From positions 4,108,888 through 4,172,887 of the forward strand of contig JAQFVV010012397.1 of assembly GCA_028023455.1 (NCBI GenBank): a stretch of DNA of 64,000 nucleotides, in the 5' to 3' direction. The position numbers were made by a program, and so were the translations under genes. The stretch comes from Epiperipatus broadwayi (Eukaryota; Onychophora; Udeonychophora; Euonychophora; Peripatidae). The notes under the pieces are model-generated. The model searched no databases. It was given only the letters and a program-made list of their open reading frames with translations, and was not told the DNA's origin. This document shows positions 10,324 through 22,092 of the stretch, piece by piece. Position 1 is the stretch's first letter. Each line of letters begins with the position of its first letter.

Positions 10324-13300
10324 TGTAACGGATTGAAAAATTTACTATCAACAGTCCTTTAAGAATAAGCTATATATTTAGGTTATATACTCATCCATTC
10401 CTCTAAAGATCTGACAGATACTGACAGCCAAAAGAATGATTAGCATATCACAATTTTGAGATAGATAAAAGAACCTACTCACTGCTCTTAAAGTATACAA
10501 TGTTTCGTGATCACTCAGATGGTCATCACATTTCAGTCACTCTAAGCTACTACAAACCATTATAGTTTTCTGCAAACACTATTGCACTGCCCTGCTTACA
10601 TCCAAATCTTAGGGGCTATTATTTATAAAATATTGCCTTGCTCATCTTTGGAAGTCTTAAAGGCAAATATTATACATATATAAAAATAACTATACCTTAC
10701 TCTCTCTGGAGTCTTAAGAGGTAAAATCATGGCAGGACTACTGTTAACTGCTTCATGATAAATAGTAACTAACATTACAATTTGGGTTGGAGCAGTGAAT
10801 GAGATCAATGAGATCTATGAGATCAATCAGTCACAAGTGACATGAATACATCACATCCTCAAGGCAATGATGAAAATTTCCCCATCCAACATCAATACTT
10901 GCAACAAAACTAACCAAACTTCAACAATCAAATATCCAATCCAACCTTTAAAATTATGGATTTTCTACAACACAAATTTTCCAAATATGGATAAAATTAT
11001 GAAATGGACTGCATATCATATATGATCTCAAATGAAAATAAACATATGTAACAGACCGAATTATATTTGATGCCTGGAAATCATTGATTCAATACCACAC
11101 AATTGGGCTCACCAAAATGTAATGGACTGAGCATATAGCCGACCGCATTGTGACATCAAAATGCAATGGGATATAAATAAATGCTGAAAAATTATAATGG
11201 AAAATTCCTGATCCATTATCAACACTTGCAGTAGAACCAACCATTTACCTAAATCTATCCCATTACGTTTACTGAAACAATAATCCAGCCATCCACAAAA
11301 AAAAAACAAAAAACTGGAAAGATCCAATAACACTACAACCAAGAGGAATCTTTACTATCATTCAACCCCCATTCATTTGGCAATATGCTCCAGATCCACC
11401 CAATTTCATGTCAATCCATTAGATTCCCTAGAATTCAAACTCAGTCGTAATTTAAGTACTTACTCTGTTCAGATATACACTATAAGAATATATCTAGCCA
11501 ATGTGGGCAATATTTTGATGTTGTAGCTTATATAATACACTTATTGGATACATATTATATATATATATATATAATATCAAGAGATACGTAAATTCAATGA
11601 TGTATTCTCAACAAATCATAGATAATCCTTGATATAAATTCAATTAAAATCAACAAATTTATTTTATGTTAACATAGCATATGTAAATATATAAATACGA
11701 TTGTTACACTTCCACTAAATCTCATTAAAATAATAACACACACACACACAAATACATAAAATAATAATATCATTAACTATAGGTCATTCTGGTATACATG
11801 CCATCACATTAAAAAAAAAAAAAAAAGATCTTTCAAACCAATCTAAACAAGTGACATTGTTTATTTATTTTATTTTATTTTTTTTAAAAAAAAGGTATCA
11901 TCATATCAATATACCATTTTTTTATTTTATAAACATAATTGAATCAATGGGTTCGTATGTGAATATTATATATCATGAGAACTGGAATTGCCATCAATTG
12001 ATTTTATAAGTAATTGTTAGTATGTGTCTTGTTAATAAAGGATAATATAGGTTTTATTAGTAATTAATTTTGTTGTTAATGTTATGTTGTTAGTGAGTCA
12101 AAAATAAGTCTTACCTTTATTTATATTCATCGCATCAGAGTCTAGTCTTTCTTTTTTTTTTAACAGAACCATTTATATATATTTTTTATTTCAAAAGATA
12201 CATTTTATATTACGAAATGAATACATCTAAATTCTTTAGTACTTCCAGCTCAAAAATCCAATGTGGAAGTAAAAAAATAAATAAATAAATACATAAATGA
12301 AGAAGAGAAAACCTTAAAAAAATTATAGCATCAGTATGTTAACCATAACAAACAAACTAACTATATCACCATAAAATTCTGAACGATTTAATAAACCTCT
12401 TGATCAAACATGAGCATCTTCTTTAAATGGAAATTCATGGTAGATTGAGAATTTTCAGCATCTTTTATTCACTTCATTATCCAAAAGTAGTGTCTTCCAC
12501 GATCTATCCAATTACCACAAGTTGACCCAGTAGTTTGGATAATCTTTGATTTAGCCACTTTCACCACTGATTCATAGAATTTCCTATATTTAGTTGCCAT
12601 CTTATATATATGTGATGGTAGGAATTCACACCTATGGATTGTGTATATCATCTTCTTTGAAACCCATCTGAGTTGCCTTGACCTTCACAACGATTTTTTT
12701 AGCACACCTGCATCATTTTTATGTTATATATATCCATAAAATTCTTTTCTTATATCAGCATTAGAAATGTTATAGCTATATACCAAAATGAAACACGATT
12801 AAAGTCAGTTTTTTTCTTTTGATGATAAACGTTATTAAATTTACAACTTCCAACAGTTCTAGACTTATTAAACGCTTGATTATGCAGCTGAATATTTTAT
12901 CATATTTTTTTATAGCAAATAGTTCAATAGAATTATCAATAACAAAAAGAAAAAAAATATCTTGGTTCCTTTTATGCTTTAATCAACTGGGCATAATTTG
13001 TTTATTTTTAAATTTTCATAGTTTATAAAGTTCAATTAACTATGGATATATAGTGATATTCTTTCGTTTCAGTTTTTTTTTTTTTTATACATATATATCA
13101 AATTAAAACTTACAGTTTTGCCTCTTTACTGTCCAATAATTCTTTCTTTCCAAATGCTGAAAACGTTTTGCCAAAATACAATTTTAAATTAAGTGTCTTG
13201 CCATCCTTAACGAATAAATAAACGAAAATCTTACGTATAATCTTCTCGATACATATTTTTAAACTTTCCAGCCATTAAAAGAACAACAACAACCAAAAAA

Positions 13301-13665
13301 AAAAAAAAGCTGTTTATTATTGTTATTATGGTTACATTGTAATCATCAGGTTTCCTCTCCCCCTTTCTATTTTACAACACTAGGTTTTAAAATAAGTTTT
13401 ATTTTTTTTATAAAACTTTTTCAATTGTTCTGTCATATTTGTTATTTTAAAATATTAATAAAATTAAATTTAATAATAAATTTACGATTTTGTTTTAAGC
13501 ATTTCCAGTTCATTAATAATATAATTTTGATTCATACTGTTATATATCATCAATTCGTGAATTCTTTAGATGTATTACTTTTATAAATCAACACATCCAT
13601 GTATATATTTATGTTTAATGCTTATTTTGATAAGGATAGGTATGAGAATTATAGCGATCCTTATA
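10324..13665 (-). mobile_element. 5' LTR of Ty3/gypsy element
   Basis: The outer 680 bp (12,987-13,665) are proven LTR by their match to 1-550 and 3,560-3,688. The inner edge is inferred from TGTAACGG at 10,324 beside the putative primer-binding site, giving a long 3.34-kb LTR; part of the matching left copy lies outside the window, so this edge is not tested. 10,370-11,010 is homologous to the leader of element X (reverse complement of about 16,540-17,150) and to 44,575-45,190. Other TGTAATGGA-type starts at about 11,118 offer shorter alternatives. No gene is supportable; a (CA)n run lies near 11,738 and an A-run near 11,811. Confidence 0.55.
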
Positions 13666-14242
13666 ATATATATATATTCAGAAAGTAAAATACAAAAGCT
13701 TTTACAATTAGAATTTTTTTCCTTAATATTTTTTTTACATTCTCAGCTTTCTCAACATCTTTTTAAAAGCAATTAAAATCATAAGTTTCAGAATATAAAA
13801 ATGGGAGAAAGTTTGAGATTTAAGAATAGTTTTTGCAAATACAATTATAAGTTTAGAAACATATAAATATAATATTTATCTGATTGTATTTTTAATCTTC
13901 TATATTATATTTTATATCGGCAAATGCTATAAAATTTTTATTACTTATTTCAAATATTTATTGCTTAAATGCCAGGATGTAAAATGTCACCTGAAACATT
14001 ATGGTAGCTTTGATTGCTCGTTGTAGTATTTTATGGTTATCCAGCACTGGCAACCTTTATGTAAACTACTGATAGAATGCCTAGTTATAAATTAGTGTAG
14101 ATAGAAAGAAAATTGATGTTGGAAAACACTCAGACATAATTCACTTTAGACAAATAATGACTTGTTGAATTTTATTATATAAGTGCTACTTATAGGATTA
14201 CATACATTAGACAAATCTATCTTTTCTTTTTAGTTTATATAT
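13666..14242. other. spacer between Ty3 element and element X
   Basis: AT-rich flanking DNA without ORF or repeat that I recognise. It ends in ATAT, which is repeated on the far side of element X and is the likely 4-bp target duplication of that element. Confidence 0.4.
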
Positions 14243-16252
14243 TGTAAATATCAATAGGTCGATATTTATATTTTAAAAATTTGTTATTTGTTATTAAAAA
14301 AAAAAATCTCTTTAAGTTGAAGTTTACATATGAAATATTTAAATTTTTCTTTTATGTTTATTAAATATAGTTATTATTTGAAGTTATTATTTTATTTATA
14401 TATATTGATAGTACATCGTTATAAACATTTAATTATTAAAATAAATAAGGACATATAAATTATTAATTATAAAAAAGATTATTTTATTTATAATGATTAT
14501 TAAATGCAATAAATAATTATTTATGTATATTTTAAAAGATGTCAAATTTTCGATTTGATACTTTTTATATGTATACTTGATATTTTATTTTTATTTTGAT
14601 GTTAATTGTTGTAAAAGAGAACATATATATATAACATGAGTTTTAAAATAGCATCTGCTGGCATGAAACCACGCGACAATAATAAGGAAGCCATTATTAG
14701 GATTATTGCTTATTAAAAAAATGGGATATAGAACAAACAACTGAAGGATAGAATTTTATTACATTTTATTTCTTTAAAGTTTACCATTTTAAAATACTGA
14801 AGTAACGTATATATTTTGTAATAAACATATAAATTATGACGGGGTAATAAGGATATATCGCAGCTAGGGCTGCATCATCATCATCGCTTTCATATATTCT
14901 AAAGCAATTTTTCAATGGAACAACTAAAATTTCAAATTAAAAGCTGGCATAGCTATCTTAAATGTATTATCGTCAATTTAATTCTAATCTGAAAGTAATT
15001 GTAATTGATGTACTGGATTTAACATTTTAATAAAATATGCATATATTCAAGAATTAATAATCTTCTTTAATGAAATCGTTTCGTCGTCTTTTATAGAATG
15101 CATTCTAAAAATAAAAAAAAATATACAGATGAAAAAACTCATGGACTAAATTAATTCTTAAAAGGACAATTAACTAAGTGAACTTTTAAAAAAAGGTATT
15201 TAATAATTTTATATATATATGTGTGATGTGTGGATATATATTTTTGAGATTGATATATTTTTTTTTTTATTTTTATTTTTCATTGTAAAATGTAACGTTT
15301 GTGAATGATCAATTTAAGCGTCTTGTTTTATTATAACATTAAACGTATAACAGATGATGTTTAAGATAAATATTTAAATAATTTTAAAATCTGAAAATAT
15401 AATTTATAAGTTGAGGTAGTAGATATTAATTAGTATCTTTATATTATAACTATTAGGCAGAAATATGTCTTTATATATTTATTGTTTATATTAATATTGA
15501 AACATTAATATTATTTAAAGTCAAACGATAACATAAAATAAAGATGTGCTATTTATTTTTATAAATAATGCCTTTGTAATTATTTAAAGATCGATACTAT
15601 ATTAGTCTTATTTTCTTAATGCCAAAATTATTAGTAAATTAATTGAATTTACGACTTAATAAAAGATAATTTCTTATTTCATTTGTTACTTGGTTCGTAG
15701 GTCACTTACATATATTATTTTTCATACACATATTTAGAGGTACATAAATTTTTATAGTAGATGTGTATATTTGAATTTAATAAAAGTCCCTTTATTTTTG
15801 ATATATATATTTGATTAGTTAGTCACATCAACCTAAAAGATAAATTATAATGAAAGATCTCATTGATTAGTATGATTTTAGATTTGTTTTATATAAAGCT
15901 AGCTGGGAGGGCAATTTAAACAATTTATTAAAATATAATTGGAACAAGTTTGTTTTTCTTCATTCTTTAATATAAATGGAATAACTCATATACATTCTAT
16001 TATATTTAACTTGCTTAATTATGAGCTACCATATAGTTTCCATTACATTATTTATATAACCGGGATAATTTTGTCTTTCTTCAATTTAAATGGAATGTAG
16101 CAAGTACGATCCATTATATTTAACTTGTCCAATCGTGGGCTACATATACGTTTCCATTACATTTGGAGCATCCAAGTGAGGCTCTGAATTATAAGTTCCA
16201 TTACATTTGGCTAGTCCAATCGTAGGGCTGCTACATATACGTTTCCATTACA
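14243..16252 (+). mobile_element. 5' LTR of element X
   Basis: 2,010 bp starting TGTAAATATCAATAGG and ending TTTCCATTACA. Repeated almost base for base at 20,075-22,092; the visible differences are A-run lengths, a 7-bp CGTCTGG present only in the second copy (near 20,764) and a few substitutions. High identity of two LTRs implies a recent insertion. The last 260 bp are a ladder of about 44-bp sub-repeats, each carrying TCCATTACA or a variant (about 15,996, 16,039, 16,110, 16,153, 16,197, 16,244). No ORF is supported. Confidence 0.9.
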
Positions 16253-16272
16253 TTTGGCGCAACAACTAGGGC
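16253..16272 (+). other. primer-binding site of element X
   Basis: TTTGGCGCAACAACTAGGGC directly follows the LTR end; TGGCGC starts at 16,255. A TGG-initiated tract within a few bases of the LTR is where a tRNA primes minus-strand synthesis. The primer tRNA cannot be named from the sequence alone. Confidence 0.7.
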
Positions 16273-17966
16273 TAGAAATAAGCTAATTAGGGCTTGAAAT
16301 ACCCCACATACTTGAGATTAAGATGTCTAGTATATATATTAATATGAGATTTATAGTTTTTAAAAAAAGAGAAGCATTTTTGTATGTTTAATTTTTTATA
16401 TATAAATGGAAATATTTTAGCCTTATGTTTAGATGGTGATGGTTAATATTATTGTATTTTTTTTTTAGTGATGAAAGATAAATATAGTCATGAAGCAGTT
16501 TAATTTCAATTTAAAAAGTATATTGATGGTGTTGAATTATAGTATAATAATTTTGTACATATTTGGAAAGTTTGAGTTGTAGAAAATCTATAATTTTGAA
16601 GGTTGGATGGGATATTTGATTGTTGGAGTTTGGTTGGTTCTGTTGCAGGTATTGATGTTGAGTGGGGAATTTTGGTTATTATCTTGAGGATGTAATGCAT
16701 TCATGTCATTTATGATTGATTAATCTCATTCATTGCTCCAACCCAAATCTTGATGTTTATTATTATTTATCATGAAGCAGTTAACAGTAGTCCTGCCATG
16801 ATTTTATCTTTAAAACTCCAGAGAGAGTAAGATATAATTATTTTAATATAAGTATAATATTTGCCTCTAAGTCTCCCAAAGATGAGCAAGGAAATATTTA
16901 TAAATAATAGCCCCTAAGACTTAAATATAAGCAGGGTAGTGTAATGGTGTTCTAAGAAAAATTATTATGGGTTGTAGTAGATAGGATAGAATGAAATGTG
17001 ATAGTCATCTAAGTGTTCATGAAACATTGTATGCTTTGGGAATAATGATTGAATTCTTTTATCTGCATCAAAGTTGTGAAGTGCTAATCAATCTTTTGGT
17101 TGTCAATATCTGTCGGATCTTTGGAGGAATAGATAAGTATATAACTTAAATATATAACACCAAACTTAAGAGTTTGATTAATTGATTATTGTTTGTAACA
17201 ATTAATCTATTACATTGATTATCAATTAGGGTTTGAAAACAAACATATTGATGTTTTATTTTTTTTTGTAAGTGACTTTTAAACATGAAATTCAATTAGT
17301 AAATATTTGTTAGTAGTAAACTGCATTAGTACAATTTTAGTAAAATATTTCGAGCACAAAAGTTAATAATAAGTGAAGTGAATATTTTTTTTTTATGTGT
17401 ATAAAATGGTATTAAGTATCAAAGTTCAGAAAATTTATAGGTATCGATTTAAGTATTTTATATTTAACTACCATTATTTTGAATGAGAAAGCTGTCTCAC
17501 TATATTATCAAATTAGTTATTTTAAGGCATGTGAACATTTAGTTGTAGTTTAAATATTTCAAGGTTATATTGAATTTGATATGAAGTATCCACATTTTAA
17601 TATAGTATAAGTGTAGAATATTTATTATCATTAAATATGAATAAATGTTATTTAGTGATATCAGTTATTACTCTCTGCATATATATATTTTAGAGAAATT
17701 TGTTGATGTTATGGTGATAGATAAGATTTTTTTTTTTTTTTTAAGCCAAGAAGTTCATGAGTTCAAATAAGTAAAATTTAGATTGTCAGATAGCTATTAT
17801 ATATTATAAGATTAAAAAGGCTTGTATTTTTAGTTAAAAAATTGCTTGTTGGAATAATGATTGGAGATGGTGAGCCCTTGATCTGTGATAGTTACTATAT
17901 AGAAATAAATATATATATATCTTAGATTTTATTTTATGAGTATATAATATTGTATTATTAATAATA
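16273..17966 (+). mobile_element. leader of element X, noncoding, shared with other LTR elements
   Basis: 1.7 kb between primer-binding site and ORF without a usable frame. It is repeated inverted at 44,057-45,464, and its middle (about 16,540-17,150) at 10,370-11,010 inside the LTR region of the Ty3 element. Another LTR-end-like junction, CTATTACATTGATTATCA, occurs near 17,208. Conservation of so long a leader across copies is typical of non-autonomous elements keeping packaging and reverse-transcription signals, though that role is inferred. Confidence 0.65.
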
Positions 17967-19388
17967 ATGGATAACAATAGTAATAAAATGCCAGTTAGTG
18001 GTAATTTTGATTTAGGGAATTTATTAGAGAAACCGATAACTTTTGAGGTAGTTGCTGATAATCCTCAAAAGGAGAATGAAATGACAGTTGATAAATACAT
18101 AGATAGTAGGTGGGAATCGATAGATCATATATTTGAGAAGAGAAACCAAATAATTGATGAATGTTTTGAAAAGTTCAATAGGTCGATGGTAGAAGGGATA
18201 CGGAAAATATGTCTTGAAGTATTTAATAAATCTGTTGAAGTAATTGATACAGATTTGACAATGAATAAGGAACCCATTAATTTAATTAATAAAGATGTGA
18301 TAGAAAGTAAGCAAATTGTTGAAATAATAAGTAAAGAAAGTCCACAAGTTATTAGTGAAAATATTAACTTGTATAATAGTTTGACAGAAGAAAATAAAGA
18401 TACTGTCAAGTTAGTTAATAAAGATGTGTATGATAATAAATCATTTGTTAATTTGGTAGATGATAGTGTTACGAGTATAGACACAAAAGTTGATGAAGAA
18501 CTGAAAGAATTAAATGTGTCTGACAAAATCTGTAGTAAAAATCTTGAATTAGTTGAAAATTTTGAAGAATACAAAGGACCCATTGAAGTGATTAGTAAAA
18601 ATATAAAAGAAAATGAAGAGGATGTTAAAATGGTTGATAAAGATAATGAATTATATGGTAAAATTTTAAAAGAACCTCAAGAGTCTTTTGAATTAATTTA
18701 TAATGATAATGTAAGAGAGAGTAAGTTGTTTGAAGAAGTAGTTGAAAGAAAGACTATAAAGAAACCTAAAATTTTTGATGAATACTATAGTGAGGATAAA
18801 AGAGTTGATGAATCTGTAGAAATTAAATTAAATTCTTTAGGTGAAAAATATCTAAAGTTATTAGACAATGAATTACTAAAGATTATGGATAATACCAGTA
18901 ATAAATTTAAAGATAAAATACAGAATCTAGTTCAAAAATGTACCATTAATTGTGGAAACGTTTATACAAAAATTAATATTTACAAAGAAATATTCTTTAC
19001 AAGAATTAACAATATAATATGTAATGTAAATTTTATGGAAGTAGAAATTGATCCAAATGGAGATTTAGGCAAAGTCAAAATAAAACTTAAATTCAGAAGT
19101 AAAGAGAAAATTAAAATAGATTTTCTTGAGATAATTTATACCAGTAAAAATATGAAGAAAATTAAAGTAAAATTCAAAGAAATGAGTAGAGATAAGTTTA
19201 AAATAAATTATCTTAAAAGAAGTATAGATTTTATGAAAGATATTGGAAAAGCTAAAGTTAAACTTAAAGTTATAGATAGAAAGATAAATAATAAAGATTT
19301 TCTTCAAGAAAATATAACTAAGGAAAGAAATTTGAGTAAACCTAAAGTTAAACTGAAAGTAATTAATATAATAATGTTATTGTTGTAA
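17967..19388 (+). CDS. 473-residue repeat-rich ORF of element X, function unknown
   Basis: The only long ORF of the element. I recognise no Gag, protease, reverse transcriptase, integrase, zinc knuckle, membrane segment or signal peptide. It is very rich in K, E, N, D and I. Residues 101-260 hold four degenerate copies of a 19-23-residue unit (starting near 102, 145, 204, 238; best seen as LINKDV, LVNKDV, VISKNI, LIYNDN). Residues 369-467 hold four copies of a 30-residue unit: KVKIKLKF at 369, IKVKFKEM at 399, KVKLKVID at 430, KVKLKVIN at 460, with an FL or YL about 15 residues after the first three. The start is chosen because ATG at 17,967 is first in frame. The frame ends inside the fourth repeat; continuing sequence in another frame (19,370-19,436) looks like the same protein, so this copy may be truncated by a frameshift. 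Confidence 0.6.
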   Translation: MDNNSNKMPVSGNFDLGNLLEKPITFEVVADNPQKENEMTVDKYIDSRWESIDHIFEKRNQIIDECFEKFNRSMVEGIRKICLEVFNKSVEVIDTDLTMNKEPINLINKDVIESKQIVEIISKESPQVISENINLYNSLTEENKDTVKLVNKDVYDNKSFVNLVDDSVTSIDTKVDEELKELNVSDKICSKNLELVENFEEYKGPIEVISKNIKENEEDVKMVDKDNELYGKILKEPQESFELIYNDNVRESKLFEEVVERKTIKKPKIFDEYYSEDKRVDESVEIKLNSLGEKYLKLLDNELLKIMDNTSNKFKDKIQNLVQKCTINCGNVYTKINIYKEIFFTRINNIICNVNFMEVEIDPNGDLGKVKIKLKFRSKEKIKIDFLEIIYTSKNMKKIKVKFKEMSRDKFKINYLKRSIDFMKDIGKAKVKLKVIDRKINNKDFLQENITKERNLSKPKVKLKVINIIMLLL

Positions 19389-19795
19389 AACAAAATGATT
19401 TTCAAGAGTTCTTTAATGTTGAGATTATATCACACTGATTTGCGATTTTTAAAGGATTATTTAGAAAATTTGAATGAATACCATTCAAAATTATCCAGAG
19501 AATTGTTTTTAATTGAACCTAGAATAAGTAAAATAAAGACTTACTCAAGTCGATGATGTTTATCAAGATAGTCAAAGGAAAAGTAAGATTATCTGATAAA
19601 ATAGCAACTATTATTGATAAAGTTAAGAGTTATGTTAGTGCTTATGATCAAGTTACTATTTATGTAAAGGATATAGATGTAGAATCTAAGGAGTTCATAG
19701 CAAAATCTTTAGATACTTATCTCAAAATTATTCAAAAGCAATTGAGTTATACCAAAATGCTATATGAAAATCTTGTAAATTAGGGCAAACTTTTT
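19389..19795 (+). pseudogene. frameshifted C-terminal continuation of the element X ORF
   Basis: Three short plus-strand frames follow one another with composition like the main ORF. A frame through 19,370-19,436 reads VVKQNDFQEFFNVEIISH to a stop. The next, about 19,434-19,555, reads DLRFLKDYLENLNEYHSKLS. A third, 19,553-19,783, is 76 codons and begins KIVKGKVRL after two methionines and a phenylalanine, then AYDQVTIYVKDIDV. Either the protein was once about 130 residues longer and has taken two or three frameshifts, or these are leftover fragments. No family is recognised. Confidence 0.4.
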
Positions 19796-20054
19796 CACAA
19801 AGTTTAACATACTGGAAATTCTTTACAGGAAGAATTGAAAAGGCACTTTTGATTATTATATATATATATATATTTTTAAAAAAATTTGGACAAATATCTA
19901 GATGATTTGAAAGATAGATGTAAATAAATGAATATGGTTATTAATATGAAAAATAATATTCTTTAAACCATGTTAGTCCTTAGAAAGATTACAAATTTGA
20001 GAAGTTTTTCGATATCTCTTAATTAATTAGTTATTTGCAAAGACATTTTTTTTT
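19796..20054 (+). mobile_element. element X 3' noncoding internal region
   Basis: AT-rich sequence with a short (TA)n run at 19,858-19,873, no ORF. It leads to the polypurine-like tract and LTR. Confidence 0.5.
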
Positions 20055-20057
20055 TTC

Positions 20058-20074
20058 GGTGGATTTGAGGGTAT
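20058..20074 (+). other. polypurine-like tract of element X
   Basis: GGTGGATTTGAGGGTAT directly before TGTAAATA of the 3' LTR, preceded by a T-run. Position is right for the plus-strand primer; the purine run is interrupted by T, so it is less canonical than the GGGGGAAT of the Ty3 element. Confidence 0.5.
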
Positions 20075-22092
20075 TGTAAATATCAATAGGTCGATATTTA
20101 TATTTTAAAAATTTGTTATTTGTTATTAAAAAAAAAATCTCTTTAAGTTGAAGTTTACATATGAAATATTTAAATTTTTCTTTTATGTTTATTAAATATA
20201 GTTATTATTTGAAGTTATTATTTTATTTATATATATTGATAGTACATCGTTATAAACATTTAATTATTAAAATAAATAAGGACATATAAATTATTAATTA
20301 TAAAAAAGATTATTTTATTTATAATGATTATTAAATGCAATAAATAATTATTTATGTATATTTTAAAAAATGTCAAATTTTCGATTTGATACTTTTTATA
20401 TGTATACTTGATATTTTATTTTTATTTTGATGTTAATTGTTGTAAAAGAGAACATATATATAACATGAGTTTTAAAATAGCATCTGCTGGCATGGAACCA
20501 CGCGACAATAATAAGGAAGCCATTATTAGGATTATTATTATTAAAAAAATGGGATATAGAACAAACAACTGAAGGATAGAATTTTATTACATTTTATTTC
20601 TTTAAAGTTTACCATTTTAAAATACTGAAGTAACATATATATTTTGTAATAAACATATAAATTATGACGGGGTAATAAGGATATATCGCAGCTAGGGCTG
20701 CATCATCATCATCGCTTTCATATATTCTAAAGCAATTTTTCAATGGAACAACTAAAATTTCAACGTCTGGAATTAAAAGCTGGCATAGCTATCTTAAATG
20801 TATTATCGTCAATTTAATTCTAATCTGAAAGTAATTGTAATTGATGTACTGGATTTAACATTTTAATAAAATATGCATATATTCAAGAATTAATAATCTT
20901 CTTTAATGAAATCGTTTCGTCGTCTTTTATAGAATGCATTCTAAAATTAAAAAAAAATATACAGATAAAAAAAAAACTCATGGACTAAATTAATTCTTAA
21001 AAGGACAATTAACTAAGTGAACTTTTAAAAAAAAGGTATTTAATAATTTTATATATATATGTGTGATGTGTGGATATATATTTTTAAGATTGATATATTT
21101 TTTTTTTTATTTTTATTTTTCATTGTAAAATGTAACGTTTGTGAATGATCAATTTAAGCGTCTTGTTTTATTATAACATTAAACGTATAACAGATGATGT
21201 TTAAGATAAATATTTAAATAATTTTAAAATCTGAAAATATAATTTATAAGTTGAGGTACTAGATATTAATTAGTATCTTTATATTATAACTATTAGGCAG
21301 AAATATGTCTTTATATATTTATTGTTTATATTAATATTGAAACATTAATATTATTTAAAGTCAAACGATAACATAAAATAAAGATGTGCTATTTATTTTT
21401 ATAAATAATGCCTTTGTAATTATTTAAAGATCGATACTATATTAGTCTTATTTTCTTAATGCCAAAATTATTAGTAAATTAATTGAATTTACGACTTAAT
21501 AAAAGATAATTTCTTATTTCATTTGTTACTTGGTTCGTAGGTCACTTACATATATTATTTTTCATACACATATTTAGAGGTACATAAATTTTTATAGTAG
21601 ATGTGTATATTTGAATTTAATAAAAGTCCCTTTATTTTTGATATATATATTTGATTAGTTAGTCACATCAACCTAAAAGATAAATTATAATGAAAGATCT
21701 CATTGATTAGTATGATTTTAGATTTGTTTTATATAAAGCTAGCTGGGAGGGCAATTTAAACAATTTATTAAAATATAATTGGAACAAGTTTGTTTTTCTT
21801 CATTCTTTAATATAAATGGAATAACTCATATACATTCTATTATATTTAACTTGCTTAATTATGAGCTACCATATAGTTTCCATTACATTATTTATATAAC
21901 CGGGATAATTTTGTCTTTCTTCAATTTAAATGGAATGTAGCAAGTACGATCCATTATATTTAACTTGTCCAATCGTGGGCTACATATACGTTTCCATTAC
22001 ATTTGGAGCATCCAAGTGAGGCTCTGAATTATAAGTTCCATTACATTTGGCTAGTCCAATCGTAGGGCTGCTACATATACGTTTCCATTACA
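20075..22092 (+). mobile_element. 3' LTR of element X
   Basis: 2,018-bp direct repeat of 14,243-16,252 with the same TG start and TTTCCATTACA end. It stops exactly where the first copy passes into the primer-binding site and is followed by ATAT, matching the bases before the 5' LTR. This sets the whole element at 14,243-22,092 (7,850 bp). Confidence 0.9.

Noticed and set aside
18125-18583. 152-codon ORF on the minus strand, Ser/Leu/Thr-rich
   Set aside because: Antisense shadow of the element X ORF, with composition explained by the K/E/N/D-rich sense strand.
14243-22092. Segmental duplication instead of an LTR element for the 2-kb direct repeats
   Set aside because: TG...CA ends, adjacent primer-binding site, polypurine-like tract, ATAT on both sides and related LTR copies at 45.5 kb all fit an LTR element.
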